Shown here: positions 26,940 through 38,310 of the stretch, in pieces
Position numbering within the stretch: position 1 is the first letter of the stretch
Layout of the letters: every line of letters starts with the position of its first letter
Source of the DNA: Asterella californica
Taxonomy: Eukaryota > Streptophyta > Marchantiopsida > Marchantiales > Aytoniaceae
Direction of reading: 5' to 3'
NCBI GenBank assembly: GCA_036924285.1
Contig: JAYKYS010000001.1
Coordinates: 37,757,501 to 37,821,500 of the forward strand
Length of the DNA: 64,000 nucleotides
Translations under genes and position numbers: made by a program
The notes under the pieces: model-generated
The model's database searches: none
The model's input: the letters and a program-made list of their open reading frames with translations, nothing else
What the model was told of the DNA's origin: nothing

Positions 26940-28262
26940 CGTTAATTACGTCGAAGAGGAGGAGGAGGAAAGGATTTGAAGTTGATCGGATTCGAGTACC
27001 ACCCTAGAGGAGAGAGAGGGGAGGAGGGAAAGGTTGAAGGCCCCGGGTTTATGAAGCAGAAGAAGGAGGAGAAAATTAGGGAGGGAAGGACTGCGTGAGC
27101 GGAGGACAAGGCGGAGGAAGGAGACGTGGGTTTAAGAGAGGAGAAGGAGGGCGGGGGAGGAGTGATAGTGTGACAGAATTGACGAAGAACTGGTGGAAGA
27201 GTTGAAGCCCTAGAAGGGGAGAAGGAGCTGTGGAGGAGACGAAAGACACAGGCTTTTCGATCGAGTGGAGAGGGCTTGCATGTGTGTGAGGGAGAGAGCG
27301 AGAGAGCGAGAGAGATCTCACAGAGAGATCGAGAGTGAGAGTGAGTCAATCTGTACACATACATTCTTTTGTGCATAATTCTTTGCTACGTTTTACATTT
27401 TCGGACCTCGGCCTTAAAGTGCTCAATTATCGACTTCCTCGTACCTCGCCATCTGCAAGAAGGATATACGAATCACAGGAGGACAGGACAAGAGTGGCTC
27501 GCAGTTCAGGTAGCCTGAATTCCCGAGCAGTCCTCCAACCGAGCCTGCGTGTTTGAGGGTTCATAGAGTTGGAGTTCATGAATTTGTCAATGTGGTCTCG
27601 GAGAGAGCTGTTCCTGGAATCGTTTTGGCATTGCGGGCTTTCCCCCGAGGCTGTGTTACTCAATGTTTGGTTTCTCCGAGAGTTCGATGATCATCTTCAT
27701 TTTGTAGAAATTGGGGACGAACGGCTCCCGGCACTACCTATCAGGCGGGAAGACAAGTTTTTCACCTGAAACTTGCTCCGCTAGTTTCAGGTGAGTCTCG
27801 TTTGTCTTCCTTTCCATTTCCCTTGTGAAAAGTCCTCCCACCCCATTCATCCATAAATCTCCCTTTTTTAGGGGTGGGGGTAGTTTTTCAGCTACTGACT
27901 GGAGTGGCGTGCATATATTTCTACTACAAGTGGATGTTATGAGGCGAGTTTTGATGAGCTCTGCGCTAGAGCTTCATGCTGGAGTAGGACAAGTGTGACC
28001 GGTTTCTCTGCAGCTGGAATTGAAAGGTTTACACGTTACTGTTTCCAGTAGAAGTTTTTTCTGTCGCTTCTTCTTACAGTTTCTTTCATTTTTGGTTCTG
28101 TCGGTGGAAGACCTGGAGTAGTCTGGATTCATGTTGCGAAGCTTGTGTAATTAGAATGACGTACTCAACCTGCTGATCTACATTCTTTTTTGGCATGTTG
28201 CGCAGGGGTTGTAATTGGACGTGCTTTAATTCCAGAAGAAGCAGTCGTTTGATTGCTGAAAC
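26940..28262 (+). promoter_or_regulatory. GA-rich promoter/leader and 5' UTR intron of the RING gene
   Basis: From about 26,940 to 27,345 the plus strand is dominated by GAGGAGG, GGAGAAGG and GAGAGAGCGAGAGA strings, a composition common in plant 5' leaders. A good splice donor CTAGTTTCAG/GTGAGT ends a probable untranslated exon at 27,790. A matching acceptor TTGCGCAG/GGG lies at 28,205, 57 bp before the ATG. The inferred 5' UTR intron is therefore 27,791-28,205. The transcription start is not determined. Open frames on the minus strand across the GA-rich stretch are low-complexity serine/leucine translations and are rejected as genes. Confidence 0.55.
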
Positions 28263-31200
28263 ATGGCAGCAGTTGAAGCTGCAAATTTGGAAGGGGTGAG
28301 AGAAGCTGCCGGGGAGGATGAGGCGGAGATGGATGCCAGGATAGCAGCCATTATGCATCAGCAGCAGTTGCAGCATAAGCAGGAAGTTATGCAGCTTCTG
28401 GAGGCTCATCCTGTGACCAATGCTGACACTGAATTTAGGATGCAGCTGGAAGAACTTGTGAGGGATCATCTTAACACATGCATGGCTCTTGCATCATGTA
28501 GCACCTCTCATGACGACAGCCCACATGCACCTGCTTTTGCGCCTCTCAGGGGAGATACCAGCGAATCCCGTCACCATTTGTTGGATCACTCACCGGACCA
28601 ATGTCACCATCACCACCACCATCACCATCAGTACCTTCTCGTCGAGGACGAGGAAGACGTCGATGTGGAAGAGGACAGGCTGGGTCACCAGCAGCAGTTG
28701 TCCGAAGGAAACGCTGATGAGTTGGGTGTCCCGCGTGGATTATTGAGACCCCAGTCGAATATTCTCGGTCGGTGGGACGAAAGGCAAGGGAATGAACCAA
28801 CGCTGAGAGAGAGGCAAGTTCGGGAGGCAGAGTTATTGGCACTGGCCAGTCTGCACACTGTATCTACGTTGGATGCATCCTTCTTGCAACCACCAGCACA
28901 ACCAGGCGCCCGAAGTCAAGGAGAAGAGAATGTTTCTGCGGAAAGACCAGAAAGACCTCAGAACTCCTTGTTCCAGATGTGGAGGGAACTGGAAGTTGAA
29001 AGAGAGAGGGAAAGACAACGGCATTCCGGAAGACCCAGGACACGAGGAGTTGAAACTGAGGATGTGCAGATGTGGGAAGAGTATGAACGGAGGCATGAAG
29101 AAGAGGAGTTACAGAGAAATCCGCTGACTGATGGAACATCAGCACAAGCAGAAGCGGTCACATCAGAAAATAACTTGCAAATGTGGCAGGATAATCAGGA
29201 TGATATTGGGGCTGAGATTGATCAGTCCATATTAATTGAACCTTCGCAAATTGAAACAACCATCCAGGAAAGCAGCAACGAGGCTCAAGTCCTGGAGATT
29301 GGTGGAAATCAAAATGAAATTCGTGAAGTAGATGGAGAGAGAGAGAGGGTGAGGCAAATAGTGCGGAGATGGATGAGAGAAAGTGGTGTTCACGACTCTG
29401 AGGCGGGATCAAATACTCGCCCGAGTAGTCGGACTGAGTGGCTTCGTGAGGATGAGAGGGAGAGAGTAAGAGAAATGGCTCGGGAGTGGGTACGTGTCAG
29501 CAACTTTGAAAGTAGGGATGGATCGCCTCAAAGGCAATTCTCGCCATCCAGCTCCCCTCCAACGCAAACCCAAGTCCCTGAAGCAAGAACTAGCAGTTCT
29601 TCGTCAGATGACGCTGTCGCAGATCAACGTGATGGGGATCCGGAGAGACAGCGGAGGATGATCCTGAAGTTGCTAATGCGTTCTGAAAGGGAAAGGCAAA
29701 GAGAGCTGGAAGGATTGTCAGAGCACCGAACTGTTTCTGAATTTGCACACCGCAACCGTCTGCAGGTATGAGCGACTCCTTCTTACATATGATGGAAAAA
29801 CTCTGTCTTGTGGGTTTATAGTTGGCCTTCTTTGCAACACAGGGCTTCTAGGATGCAGATTCTAGTTGTATGATGTGCCCATGCACTGCTTTTCACATTA
29901 CTTGCACAAGCTGCGTTCATTATCACCTACAGATATGATCAACCAGTTTGAATGTTCACACGTCTGGAGGTATAAGAATTCTGCATTCTAGCGCTGTGTG
30001 TGGAATCTTCCTAATATGACGCGTCGGACTTTGTTCTTCATAGAACCTTCTACGAGGACGGTTTCTGAGGAACGCGGTCCCTGCGGAGGACTATCGGCCC
30101 CCCTCTTCTGCAGCGGGGGAAATTGGACAGCTCAGGCAGCGACGTGCTGTGAGTGGTTTGAGGTATTGTTCACTAAATCAACATTCCCCTCTATCTTATT
30201 TCACTTCCGTTCGCTTCTTCAACCACATAATACTAGTGTGGACATGGAGCACTCACAACGTGTATTTGGATTATATTTAACGTCAGGTTTGGTATTATTT
30301 TAGTTTCTTAAAATGTTCTCAGGGGTCCAATTTAAGTGGCAAGAATATACCAGAAGTATGAGCTCTTTTCTGTCTCTTTCTTGGGAGTTTTAAATTTAGG
30401 TGACCATCCGGTGGATTACGTGGTGCAGGGAGGGATTCCGTTTCCGGCTCGAAACTATAGTCCGTGGGCAGGCTAACCCACAACAGAATGATGCGCAAAG
30501 GGTACAAAGGAGAAGGCTGCCAAACCAGCAGGTTGTGTCTACAGCAACGGTGCCAAGTAGGGTTACTCCAAGAGTTGAACATACAGTGCTTAGAGATTTA
30601 CCAACAGTGGGTGCTACCCGGCGGGCAAGCGAATTGCAGTCTCTAGAAGACGCCACGGCATACAACATGGAACTTCGTGAGCTCCTTGGAAGGTATGACG
30701 CAATTCCATCAACGGTTTTTCTAATCGTTCCCTTTCTATGAGAGAAGCAATTAAACCTTGAGCATTTTCAGCGGCGTGCTTGTAGCCTCATTTCCTCTCT
30801 CATAATTTTTCTGAATAATGACAAGGCTCCCTCTCTTAGTGATGTTCTAGATATTAGGCGCTTGCTTAACAATAGGAAGGGCGATGCACGTTAGTAGCTG
30901 GTGCACGAGGCCAAAGTGGCGGCGAGTTTTGTTGTATTTGTCTCATTATCCCTCTTTCGGGTTGGACTCATATCCTTAAGCTTATACCTGCAGGCGGAGC
31001 GTTACCACAATGCTGGCCAGCGAATTCCGGGACCGGCTGGATCAGTTAATCAGATCGTTCATTCACAGGCAAGGGCGTACTCCACAACCTTGGAACATCG
31101 GTAGACCTGCGCAAGCTGCAGTCGGTCAACAGGAGCAAGGACAGCAACGCCAGGTGGATGGAGACGTCAGTGATAATGCTGCCGAAGCTGTACCGATGTT

Positions 31201-33205
31201 TGTTCCTCCACCACCTCCACCACCACCTCCTCCTCTACCTCTGTGGCTGCGAGACCCTCAAACAGCAGCATGGCCACGCCCTCCTGTGCGGACTGGGGAA
31301 CTGGTAAGTGTTTCTTCTCGATTATATGCTTCTCCGTGATTAATACTACGGTAATGAGTTTCTGAGCTTGGGATTCGACTTCCTTTGAAGTGGCCTTTTA
31401 CTCAAGCTTCGTGGAGATGTTATTTTTGGGAAACTCATGCCTTATAGTGGGATCTGCCCTTGATGCTATTTACAGCCACCAGTTTTGTAGAGTTTAGTGA
31501 GTCACACTAGCTCCCCGTTCCATTTCGAGTTGTTCATGTCGCCTTCTTGAGAAGCTATGAAAGGAGCTGAACTCTGTCAGGAAATGAGTTTCCTGACAGC
31601 GATACTAGATTCCTCTACACAGTGCAAGTTGGATTATCCTCGCTGTGGAGTTGCGCTTGCCGAGATAGACTGATGTTCTATAAACTCTTGCTTGTTGGTT
31701 TTCTGTCACTTCGACTGGTACTTGCTAAATCTTGAGAGAAGGTATTGGTCTGTAAGAAGTTGTTTTGGCATTACTGTGGAAGTTGGATGTCAGGACGAAC
31801 TGGTGCTTTCACGTCCATTTCTCCAACATGCACTGGTGCATGTTGGAGAATTTCCGTTGGGATGACATGTGAACACCTTAAGAGAGGATGTAGGATACAA
31901 TCTCGTCTCTCATCAGCTTATGATGTCTTTCCGATTAGGTAGTTGTATTTCGTTCGTCTATATACAACAAACCAGAGGAATCAGGCCCGTCAGATTACGG
32001 AAGACCTCTGAATCCGTCGACTGCATCTCCTTCGCGGGGCTACAGCCTGTTTGTACCCGTCAACAGAGGGTGTACATTAGTTCGAGCTATTTTGACCGTT
32101 CGATGCTTTAGTCCATGATATGCACTTACAGGCGATGCACACTACTAACTTATATATCTTGTCCGCACAGGAATGGGAATCCACAAGCCGAGGTCTTAAA
32201 GCAGATGTTGCCATCTTACAACGAGGTATGGGAGAGCTGCGTGAAATGATGGATACGTGTATACAGATGCAGCTTGAGCTCCAACGGTCAATACGACAGG
32301 AGGTTTCTGGTGCTCTACAACGAATGTACATAGGCAAAGGTGTGATTCCTTACCTCACAAAGTTCCGTTGTCCTTGAGTCAGTTCAGAGAGTAGTTGGCG
32401 TTCTACTCCGTCCTTCAGCTTGAGTAGTTGCCGTCCTACTCCGTCCTCGGAAGTCATTAGTTGTTTGTTGGAGTCTGAATTCAACTCTTATATCTGTTTC
32501 CTTCTTGAAGTGAAAACTGTGACGTCCAATGTAATCTCTAATGCAAGCTTCTGAGACTCTGCGTCGTTCTGAGAATATTCGAATCTCAGATTAGTGACTG
32601 GTTCAAGTAAAGTACATCGGAAGGCAGACTAAAACCTGCAAAACAGTCATGCCAAGCCTGTATTTCTAGGGGACTGAGCGGGGGTGGTAGACATGCCGGA
32701 AGGGAATTCCTACTGTTGACAGTGATCATGAGTATGGCAGACGTGATCCGGTGTATCTCCATTAGTGGGAACGAGGAAGTCTGCATACTAATCGGGGGTC
32801 TGAAAATCTGGAAATGCAGCAATACCAGAGGAAGCATTGGACGGTGCGAAGTGGACATCTGTTAAGAGTGGCACTTGCTGCATATGCTGTGATAAAGCAA
32901 TCGACTCTCTTCTTTACAGGTCAGAATATGATAACTCTGTTGGCTCCACCAAAAAAATGCGTAGTGTTGATTTCGTGCTCTTTGCCTAGCAGTGCTTGGT
33001 TGAGGTTTCGGGAGTATCTAGTTGTTTAGACACGGGGTGGAAGATTCTCAGCTAGGGCTAACGGTATCAACCGTGGTTGCACTGCAGATGTGGTCATATG
33101 TGTACGTGTCTGACTTGCGCTATGGAGTTGCACCAAAACAACGGAAGATGTCCTATGTGCCGCGCAGCCATTGTGGAAGTTGTGCGGGCTTTTACAGTAG
33201 CTTGA
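28263..33205 (+). CDS. RING-type (C3HC4) E3 ubiquitin ligase-like protein, AT5G04460 type
   Basis: Seven coding exons: 28263-29765, 30044-30162, 30429-30692, 30994-31303, 32171-32339, 32820-32919 and 33088-33205. All introns are GT-AG. The exons sum to 2,583 nt, so the protein is 860 residues, with a TGA stop. The C-terminal RING is split by the last intron: C809-x2-C812, C823, H825, C829-x2-C832 and C843-P-M-C846, followed by a conserved hydrophobic tail. Such domains recruit E2 ubiquitin-conjugating enzymes. Upstream lie a conserved L-L-R-G-R-F-L-R-N block (exon 2), a serine/glutamine linker, a run of about ten prolines (exon 4) and a helical, coiled-coil-like segment rich in M, Q and L (exon 5). 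Exon 1 encodes a charged, glutamine-rich region with a polyhistidine run near residue 120 and several W-x-R-E repeats. The family match rests on the RING and exon 2-3 blocks. Substrate and location are unknown. The ATG is the first in frame after a good 5' UTR acceptor. Confidence 0.88.
31574..31599. repeat. 11-bp hairpin in intron 4 of the RING gene
   Basis: CTGTCAGGAAA and TTTCCTGACAG are exact complements around a TGAG loop. It lies within the 867-bp fourth intron between coding exons. Confidence 0.85.
31819..31850. repeat. Perfect 15-bp hairpin in intron 4 of the RING gene
   Basis: TTCTCCAACATGCAC and GTGCATGTTGGAGAA are exact complements around a 2-bp TG loop, about 220 bp downstream of the first hairpin in the same intron. 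Confidence 0.9.
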
Positions 33206-35366
33206 GATGATCACCTTTGGTAGCTGGGTAAGAAGATTAATTTGAGAAATTCTGCATTGATAACTACTAGTTTAATTTCTAGGAAAGATGATAGGGGTGT
33301 GTGTACAGGTATATAATCCAACAGAATTATAGGGTGCCCTTCTGATACCGCGCGTAGAGGGAGTTGTGACTGGCTCTCGAGGCTGTTAAGGTTGGCTGGA
33401 GTTTACCTGCACATTCAGTTGAGGACGCGTCCATAATGGTCTCTTGCAAAGAGAACCTAGTTCCAATAAGCGCATTAGATACATGGCAAGCTCTCAAGGG
33501 ATAGGTGTTCTCAAAAGGTTGTTAAGCATAGGAGGTATTCTTGGTATGTAACAAGCTTGAGTGTAAGGATACTGTATATGATTAACGTTCTCTTTGCTAC
33601 TCACTATGTACTTCTCTCGATGTACGAATATATGTACTTCTTTGGGTTCACTGGGTTTTTTGGGGTTTCTTTTAGTTTGTGTATCAGCGTAGTTCTTGAC
33701 TGGAACATGTAACCAACATATACCATAAATACGTTCTACCATAAATATAAGGTAGCGGGAGGTGTCAAGTCTTCTGGGTATGCAGGGTGGAATTCTTTAT
33801 GCATATGCTTGCAGTGAATCCGAGCTGTCACGACGTAAGCATATGAATTGAGCAAATGAGGTGGGGATGTTGTGTGAGTGAAGGTGTGAAAAATGTCGGA
33901 TGGTGTTAAAACGGGAAAACCGTTTGTTGGCATACGTGTACTAGAGATGGATGGTCTGCTAACGATACTTACCACATGTTCTACTGAGAACATCTGAGCT
34001 CGAAAGTCCCGATTCATCTTCCTTGTACTCGTCGAATTTTATCATTCTCATGTTTATCTTTGCTTTTATCCTCAGAATTCATCTTAGATTGAGAAGTTCG
34101 ACTGTTGTCCTAATGCGGTGAGGGGTATGATCGCCGTACCGAGGGGGTTACTGAGGAGATTTATAGACGGCGCTGCTTAAGCCTTTGAGTTCAAGGTTTT
34201 CTGTTGGGTAAGGTATTATTTAAACCTGGCGGGCTGATCTTTGAGCTAACTGCGGTGTTAAGGATGTACTACTTTGTTTTCTCAACACTGTTAGTGATGT
34301 GAAACTTGTTCGTCCGCGCCGCACTAGGCCCGACATGATTTCTTACTGCCGAAAATCGGCCCCTGTGTGGCGACGAGATTAAGTAGGCCCACCTAGTTAG
34401 CAGATATCACGCTACTCAGGTAGGCCTTGGAGACTTCCTCTCTTCTGGTGGACTTTGGGGCAGAGAGAAGTGCTGTTAACGTTCATTAGATTGGATTAGG
34501 TTAGATGGTCGTGACAGGGCTGGCGGAAGAGTGTGTCGCAGAGTGAGGTTCGCTTTCAGGTTCCGGCGCTGAGGAAGGTGAAGGAAGGTCAACAAACTTC
34601 GGCTCAGGATGGGGGTTTTAACAATCTGTTCCAGTACCGTCTCCCACCCTCTCTGCTCCAGTGTTCGATAGGAAGTGGAAAGTCTTGGGATGTCTTTGCA
34701 CAGACAGTCTTGTGGGGAGACTCGACGCACCAGCGCAGGTTGGGAAGAAAAGTAACAATGGTTGCTGAGGCAATCCTCAGACCAGGCGTGCAGTTGCATT
34801 AGTCTCATCTTCGATGTACAGGTTGACCCTATAGTTTCTCCCTATTTAGGTTGCCGGTATTAATGATCTACGGACTGCGAGAGGCTTCCATTTGCAGCTT
34901 CGGCAGGTGCATGTTGGGAAGCGAGGAAGCTACGTGAAAAGAGAACTGAGAGGCAAACAAAGTGTTGCTTATTATTCCTGTGTGTTCGTGCTGGATGTAG
35001 AACTGGCTTGATAACTCCATAACACAAAACTGAAAGTGTCAAGACTTACCCCCCTTACCTCTTAGGGGTGAACCAGCTAGCTCTGGGTTCGAGTGGCATT
35101 TCTAAGATCAATGGGCAATGCGAGCGATGAGCACACGCTACGTGGATAAGGAAGAGGATATGTTTTCTGCGGGCCATTATTCCAGTGCAAATTTCAGAAG
35201 CGCGTCCAGAGGTTGGAAAGTGTACTGAAACCATGCGAATCTCGATTGCACGCCATGTCTCGATATCGATATTGATTGAAAGCAGTTGGCAAATCACGAC
35301 CCCTCTAGTGATGAGGGTGAGACCGTTTTGGTATGTACGCACTCTCAGAAATAGAGCTCTTCGAAG
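33206..35366. other. 3' flank of the RING gene, no further gene seen
   Basis: The first few hundred bases probably include the 3' UTR, but no clear polyadenylation signal was picked out. Open frames at 34,476-34,808 on both strands (110 and 89 residues) overlap in antisense and show no motifs, so they are not called. No tRNA was found. Confidence 0.4.
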
Positions 35367-35371
35367 TAATA

Positions 35372-35789
35372 GGGGGTGTCAAAGTTTAGAAGAAAGATTC
35401 TTCTAAACTTTGACACCCGTTGAAGAAAGATTCTTCTAACGGTTGAGAGGTAACTGGACGTAAAATTGTCACCGGTAAGTTTCTGGGTAAGTTTTTGTAT
35501 AACCGCGGTTCATTCTAGATTGCGCTTGAGATTGAACATCAATTTAGCTTTAAGATTAGGAAAAGAGTTATATCAATAAATGATTTAAATCATTAAAAAA
35601 TTTTGTCATTGATTATTTTTCTATTTCTACGCTCAAGATAAGTACTCAAGAGTAGCAGAGAATCCATTGCAAAAAGAATCAGAAAAAACCAATGAATAGC
35701 CGTTAAAAAAACGCCGCAGTGTTGCTGAATCCGTAACTCACGTATGCGGCTCCCGAATATTTCAGAGATTCTTTAACTTTGACACCCCC
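35372..35789. mobile_element. Miniature inverted-repeat transposable element (MITE), 418 bp
   Basis: The element starts GGGGGTGTCAAAGTT and ends AACTTTGACACCCCC, an exact 15-bp terminal inverted repeat. It is flanked by the 5-bp direct repeat TAATA at 35,367-35,371 and 35,790-35,794, which fits a target-site duplication. It has no coding capacity. The left end carries an extra inverted copy of its own terminus: 21-bp arms at 35,374-35,394 and 35,398-35,418 separated by AGA, followed by a second, imperfect hairpin with the same GAAGAA-AGA-TTCTTC core (about 35,417-35,442). A 5-bp duplication fits none of the common plant superfamilies cleanly, so the family is left open. Confidence 0.8.
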
Positions 35790-35794
35790 TAATA

Positions 35795-36110
35795 GGTTCG
35801 TCCCGGTGTTCGGTTCCTTGGTGTAATCGCTTCTTCTTGGAGGAGTGATGAGCTCGATGACGAAACCACATACTCTTTAGTAGGTGAAAATGTGAAGGTT
35901 GGTGGAAGGTTTTATGTCATCGTTCATTGCATGAAAGATTTCGATACCTCTGAACAAAAATCTCAAGCAGCAATAGTAGAGTCTGAGAGAGTTGAGATTC
36001 TGAAACATTTAAAAAATAGATTTCTTTCAGATGGTAAATTTGATGAGAGAGCTCATTTTAGCGATGACGATGATTCGCATTTGATGAAATCCTTTGCAAT
36101 TCTTGATTAA
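35795..36110 (+). CDS. Unrecognised coding fragment next to the MITE
   Basis: After an AG at the right MITE junction, a frame of about 104 codons runs open to a TAA at 36,108-36,110. It is charged and non-repetitive: G-V-I-A-S-S-W-R-S-D, then F-Y-V-I-V-H-C-M-K-D-F-D, an E-R-V-E-I-L-K-H-L-K-N-R-F-L segment and an acidic D-D-D-D. It has no ATG near its start, and the MITE sits immediately 5' of it. It may be a 3' exon of a gene, or of a dead transposon, whose upstream part was not identified. No family was recognised. Confidence 0.3.
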
Positions 36111-37307
36111 TCAAATTGACAATTTCATGTATATCAATATAATCGTTTTTCTCTTCTCTCTGCCATGGTGTGTATTTGATCGTGTTGTAAACTGCAGTTT
36201 TTGCCAATTTATAATTGTTTTATATGAAATGTGTAAGTATGTCTATGGAAGAATTTGTATGACAATGGTTGTTAGTTTTACCAGAGGTCCTCAAGTGAAC
36301 ATTGAACTCTAGCTCATCTTTCAAATAGTCATGTCGGTAGGAGTTAGAATTACCATTCTTGGTTCGTGTCCTTCATGAGGCAAGATTATTCTTGCATCAA
36401 CGATTTGCATAGACTGTGTATGGTGCACTGTAACAATATTCGTGACTCAAAATTGAGTCTAGCAGTCAATTATATCTTTGTGAGTTTGAAGGCGTTCGGA
36501 TGACGCCTCGATACGAAGTCTTTACTCATCGGACTCCAAGCTTAAGCATCAATCAAACGTATAGATGGTAAGAATATCTAATCCTCTACCAAATTGCAAG
36601 TGTTCCGTTGTACATAGCGAGTATTTGTCGAGCTCCAAATTTCTAAAGACAAAACTTCGTAAATTCACTGAATATTGAAGCTTAAGCCCTTTGCGATCAA
36701 CTGAAGTCTGTACATGATTTGTAAACTGTAAGTAAACGTCTCTTGTCTTTTCACTTGGACTCTGACTTTGATTCCGTTAATCCTGTTATGTATGCTGGTA
36801 TAGTCTTATTCTCTGCGTGTATTATATTCTTGGTGCGTGCTTCTGATATGAATTTCACATATTCAGTCATCATACTGAAAGGTTTTGTTCATGTCTTTCA
36901 AGCTTATAAGTGCCATTTCAGCTAAATTAGAGCTTTCTTCCGTTAACTAATGGTTGATGTCATGCACTGTAGGTGATCTCTTCATTATATGGCGTTAATG
37001 ACTTCAAAATATTAGGGTTTGATAAGAGTTATCTTGTCTACCTTTATCTTGAGAAGTTTGGAGGAGTTTGTTGTTCACTGTCTTCAGAGAAAAATTTTCC
37101 AACTTGCGTTTATCAAATTGAGAAAGAGTTGTACACTGTACAGTTATCTTAGCATCCACTTGCTATCATCTCTTCCTGTTAACAATAATTTGTGTTTCTG
37201 TATGTTATTTTTGCTCCCGAGAAGAGTTAAATCTTGGATTCATTTAACCATTCAAAATCTGATTTTCTGCTCTGAGATTTTTTCTTTTCTGTTTTCAAGA
37301 AGTGAAA
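36111..37307. other. AT-rich DNA between two possible coding fragments
   Basis: The open frames here (36,094-36,312; 36,743-36,925; 37,019-37,318) are hydrophobic translations of T-rich DNA without motif support. It could be intronic if the fragments at 35.8-36.1 and 37.3 kb belong together, but no splice-consistent model was found. Confidence 0.35.
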
Positions 37308-37466
37308 ATGTGTTGTGACTCGTTTGAAGCACATTACTACCAAAATATGACTGGTGTGCCAACACCTCCAAGCAACCCTAGTCCAGAAGTTGATGATATC
37401 AGTAATTCAAATTCTCCTGAACCGTGGATATACGAGTCTCTTCGACAAGAGATTATTGCTGCTTGA
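37308..37466 (+). CDS. Short unrecognised ORF (52 residues)
   Basis: An ATG-initiated frame of 52 codons encodes a proline/serine/asparagine-rich peptide with N-M-T-G-V-P-T-P-P-S-N-P-S-P-E and W-I-Y-E-S-L-R-Q-E-I-I. It ends in TGA, after which the frame stays open for about 25 more codons (K-R-V-E-A-R-L-L-G-F-I-D-Q-R-L-V-K), so the TGA may be a decay mutation. Composition is protein-like compared with its AT-rich surroundings, but there is no family match. Confidence 0.25.
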   Translation: MCCDSFEAHYYQNMTGVPTPPSNPSPEVDDISNSNSPEPWIYESLRQEIIAA

Positions 37467-38310
37467 AAACGAGTCGAAGCAAGACTTTTAGGATTCATCG
37501 ATCAAAGACTTGTTAAGGTCTTTTATACGTTAATAATCTAAAGTAATTTACAACATGTGTTCCTTCATTATCTACAACGATCTCAATTGCTTAGTTTGAG
37601 AAGAGCTCTTCTTTTGGTCTACTACAATGCTTCTATATGAATATGTTTGTAATAAGAGTTTTCTTGAACTTGAAGTGTAAGACGATGCTCAAGAATGAAC
37701 TCAAACTCAAATGTTATTTTATATAGTGAGAGAAGGAGTTCAAGATAAAGTTCAATTCTTACTGATCATCAAAAGTGAGTATATGGATCATTGACGTGAT
37801 TTATATGGAACTTTAGATCTGAAACTCTCACACAACATCTAGAGATTTTAGAAGGAAACAAAAATGGCTTGTTGGAAAGCTCTCGAAGAGTATGAACCAA
37901 GACATCTAAGGCATGCCTTAAGTCGTGCCTCTAGCGACAAGCTTCTAGATAAGAACTTCAATTTTGATTTTTTTTGAAAAGTTTTGGTAATCTTTCAGCG
38001 CTCTAGTCTATTAGTAGAAGTTTTCTTGCGCATACACATCGCTACACAAGATACATCGGTGTACGAGATACACCACACATTCACATAACACAAAACACAT
38101 GGACGAGATCATACACACACACAAGAGTATCATAATTGTTCTCCTAACTGGCTGTTAGGTCCCTTTAACTCCAGATAGCCCCATATCCCAATTACGTGAT
38201 ATACACCTTCATGGGTGCAAGGATCAGAAGATCAAGTGCTACATCGTCTCATCGTTAGTCGTCTGTCTGCAATCCATACCACACAAAGTTATACTCGGCT
38301 ATCTCTGCTA
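37467..38310. other. No recognisable gene
   Basis: AT-rich DNA followed by ACACAC-rich DNA. The last few hundred bases are probably the 3' flank of the minus-strand gypsy remnant that starts at 38.31 kb. Confidence 0.4.

Noticed and set aside
26942..27376. Serine/proline/leucine-rich minus-strand ORFs
   Set aside because: They are translations of the GA-rich leader of the RING gene on the opposite strand.
35040..35100. tRNA T-arm-like string GGGTTCGAGTGGC
   Set aside because: No matching acceptor, D or anticodon arms could be folded around it.
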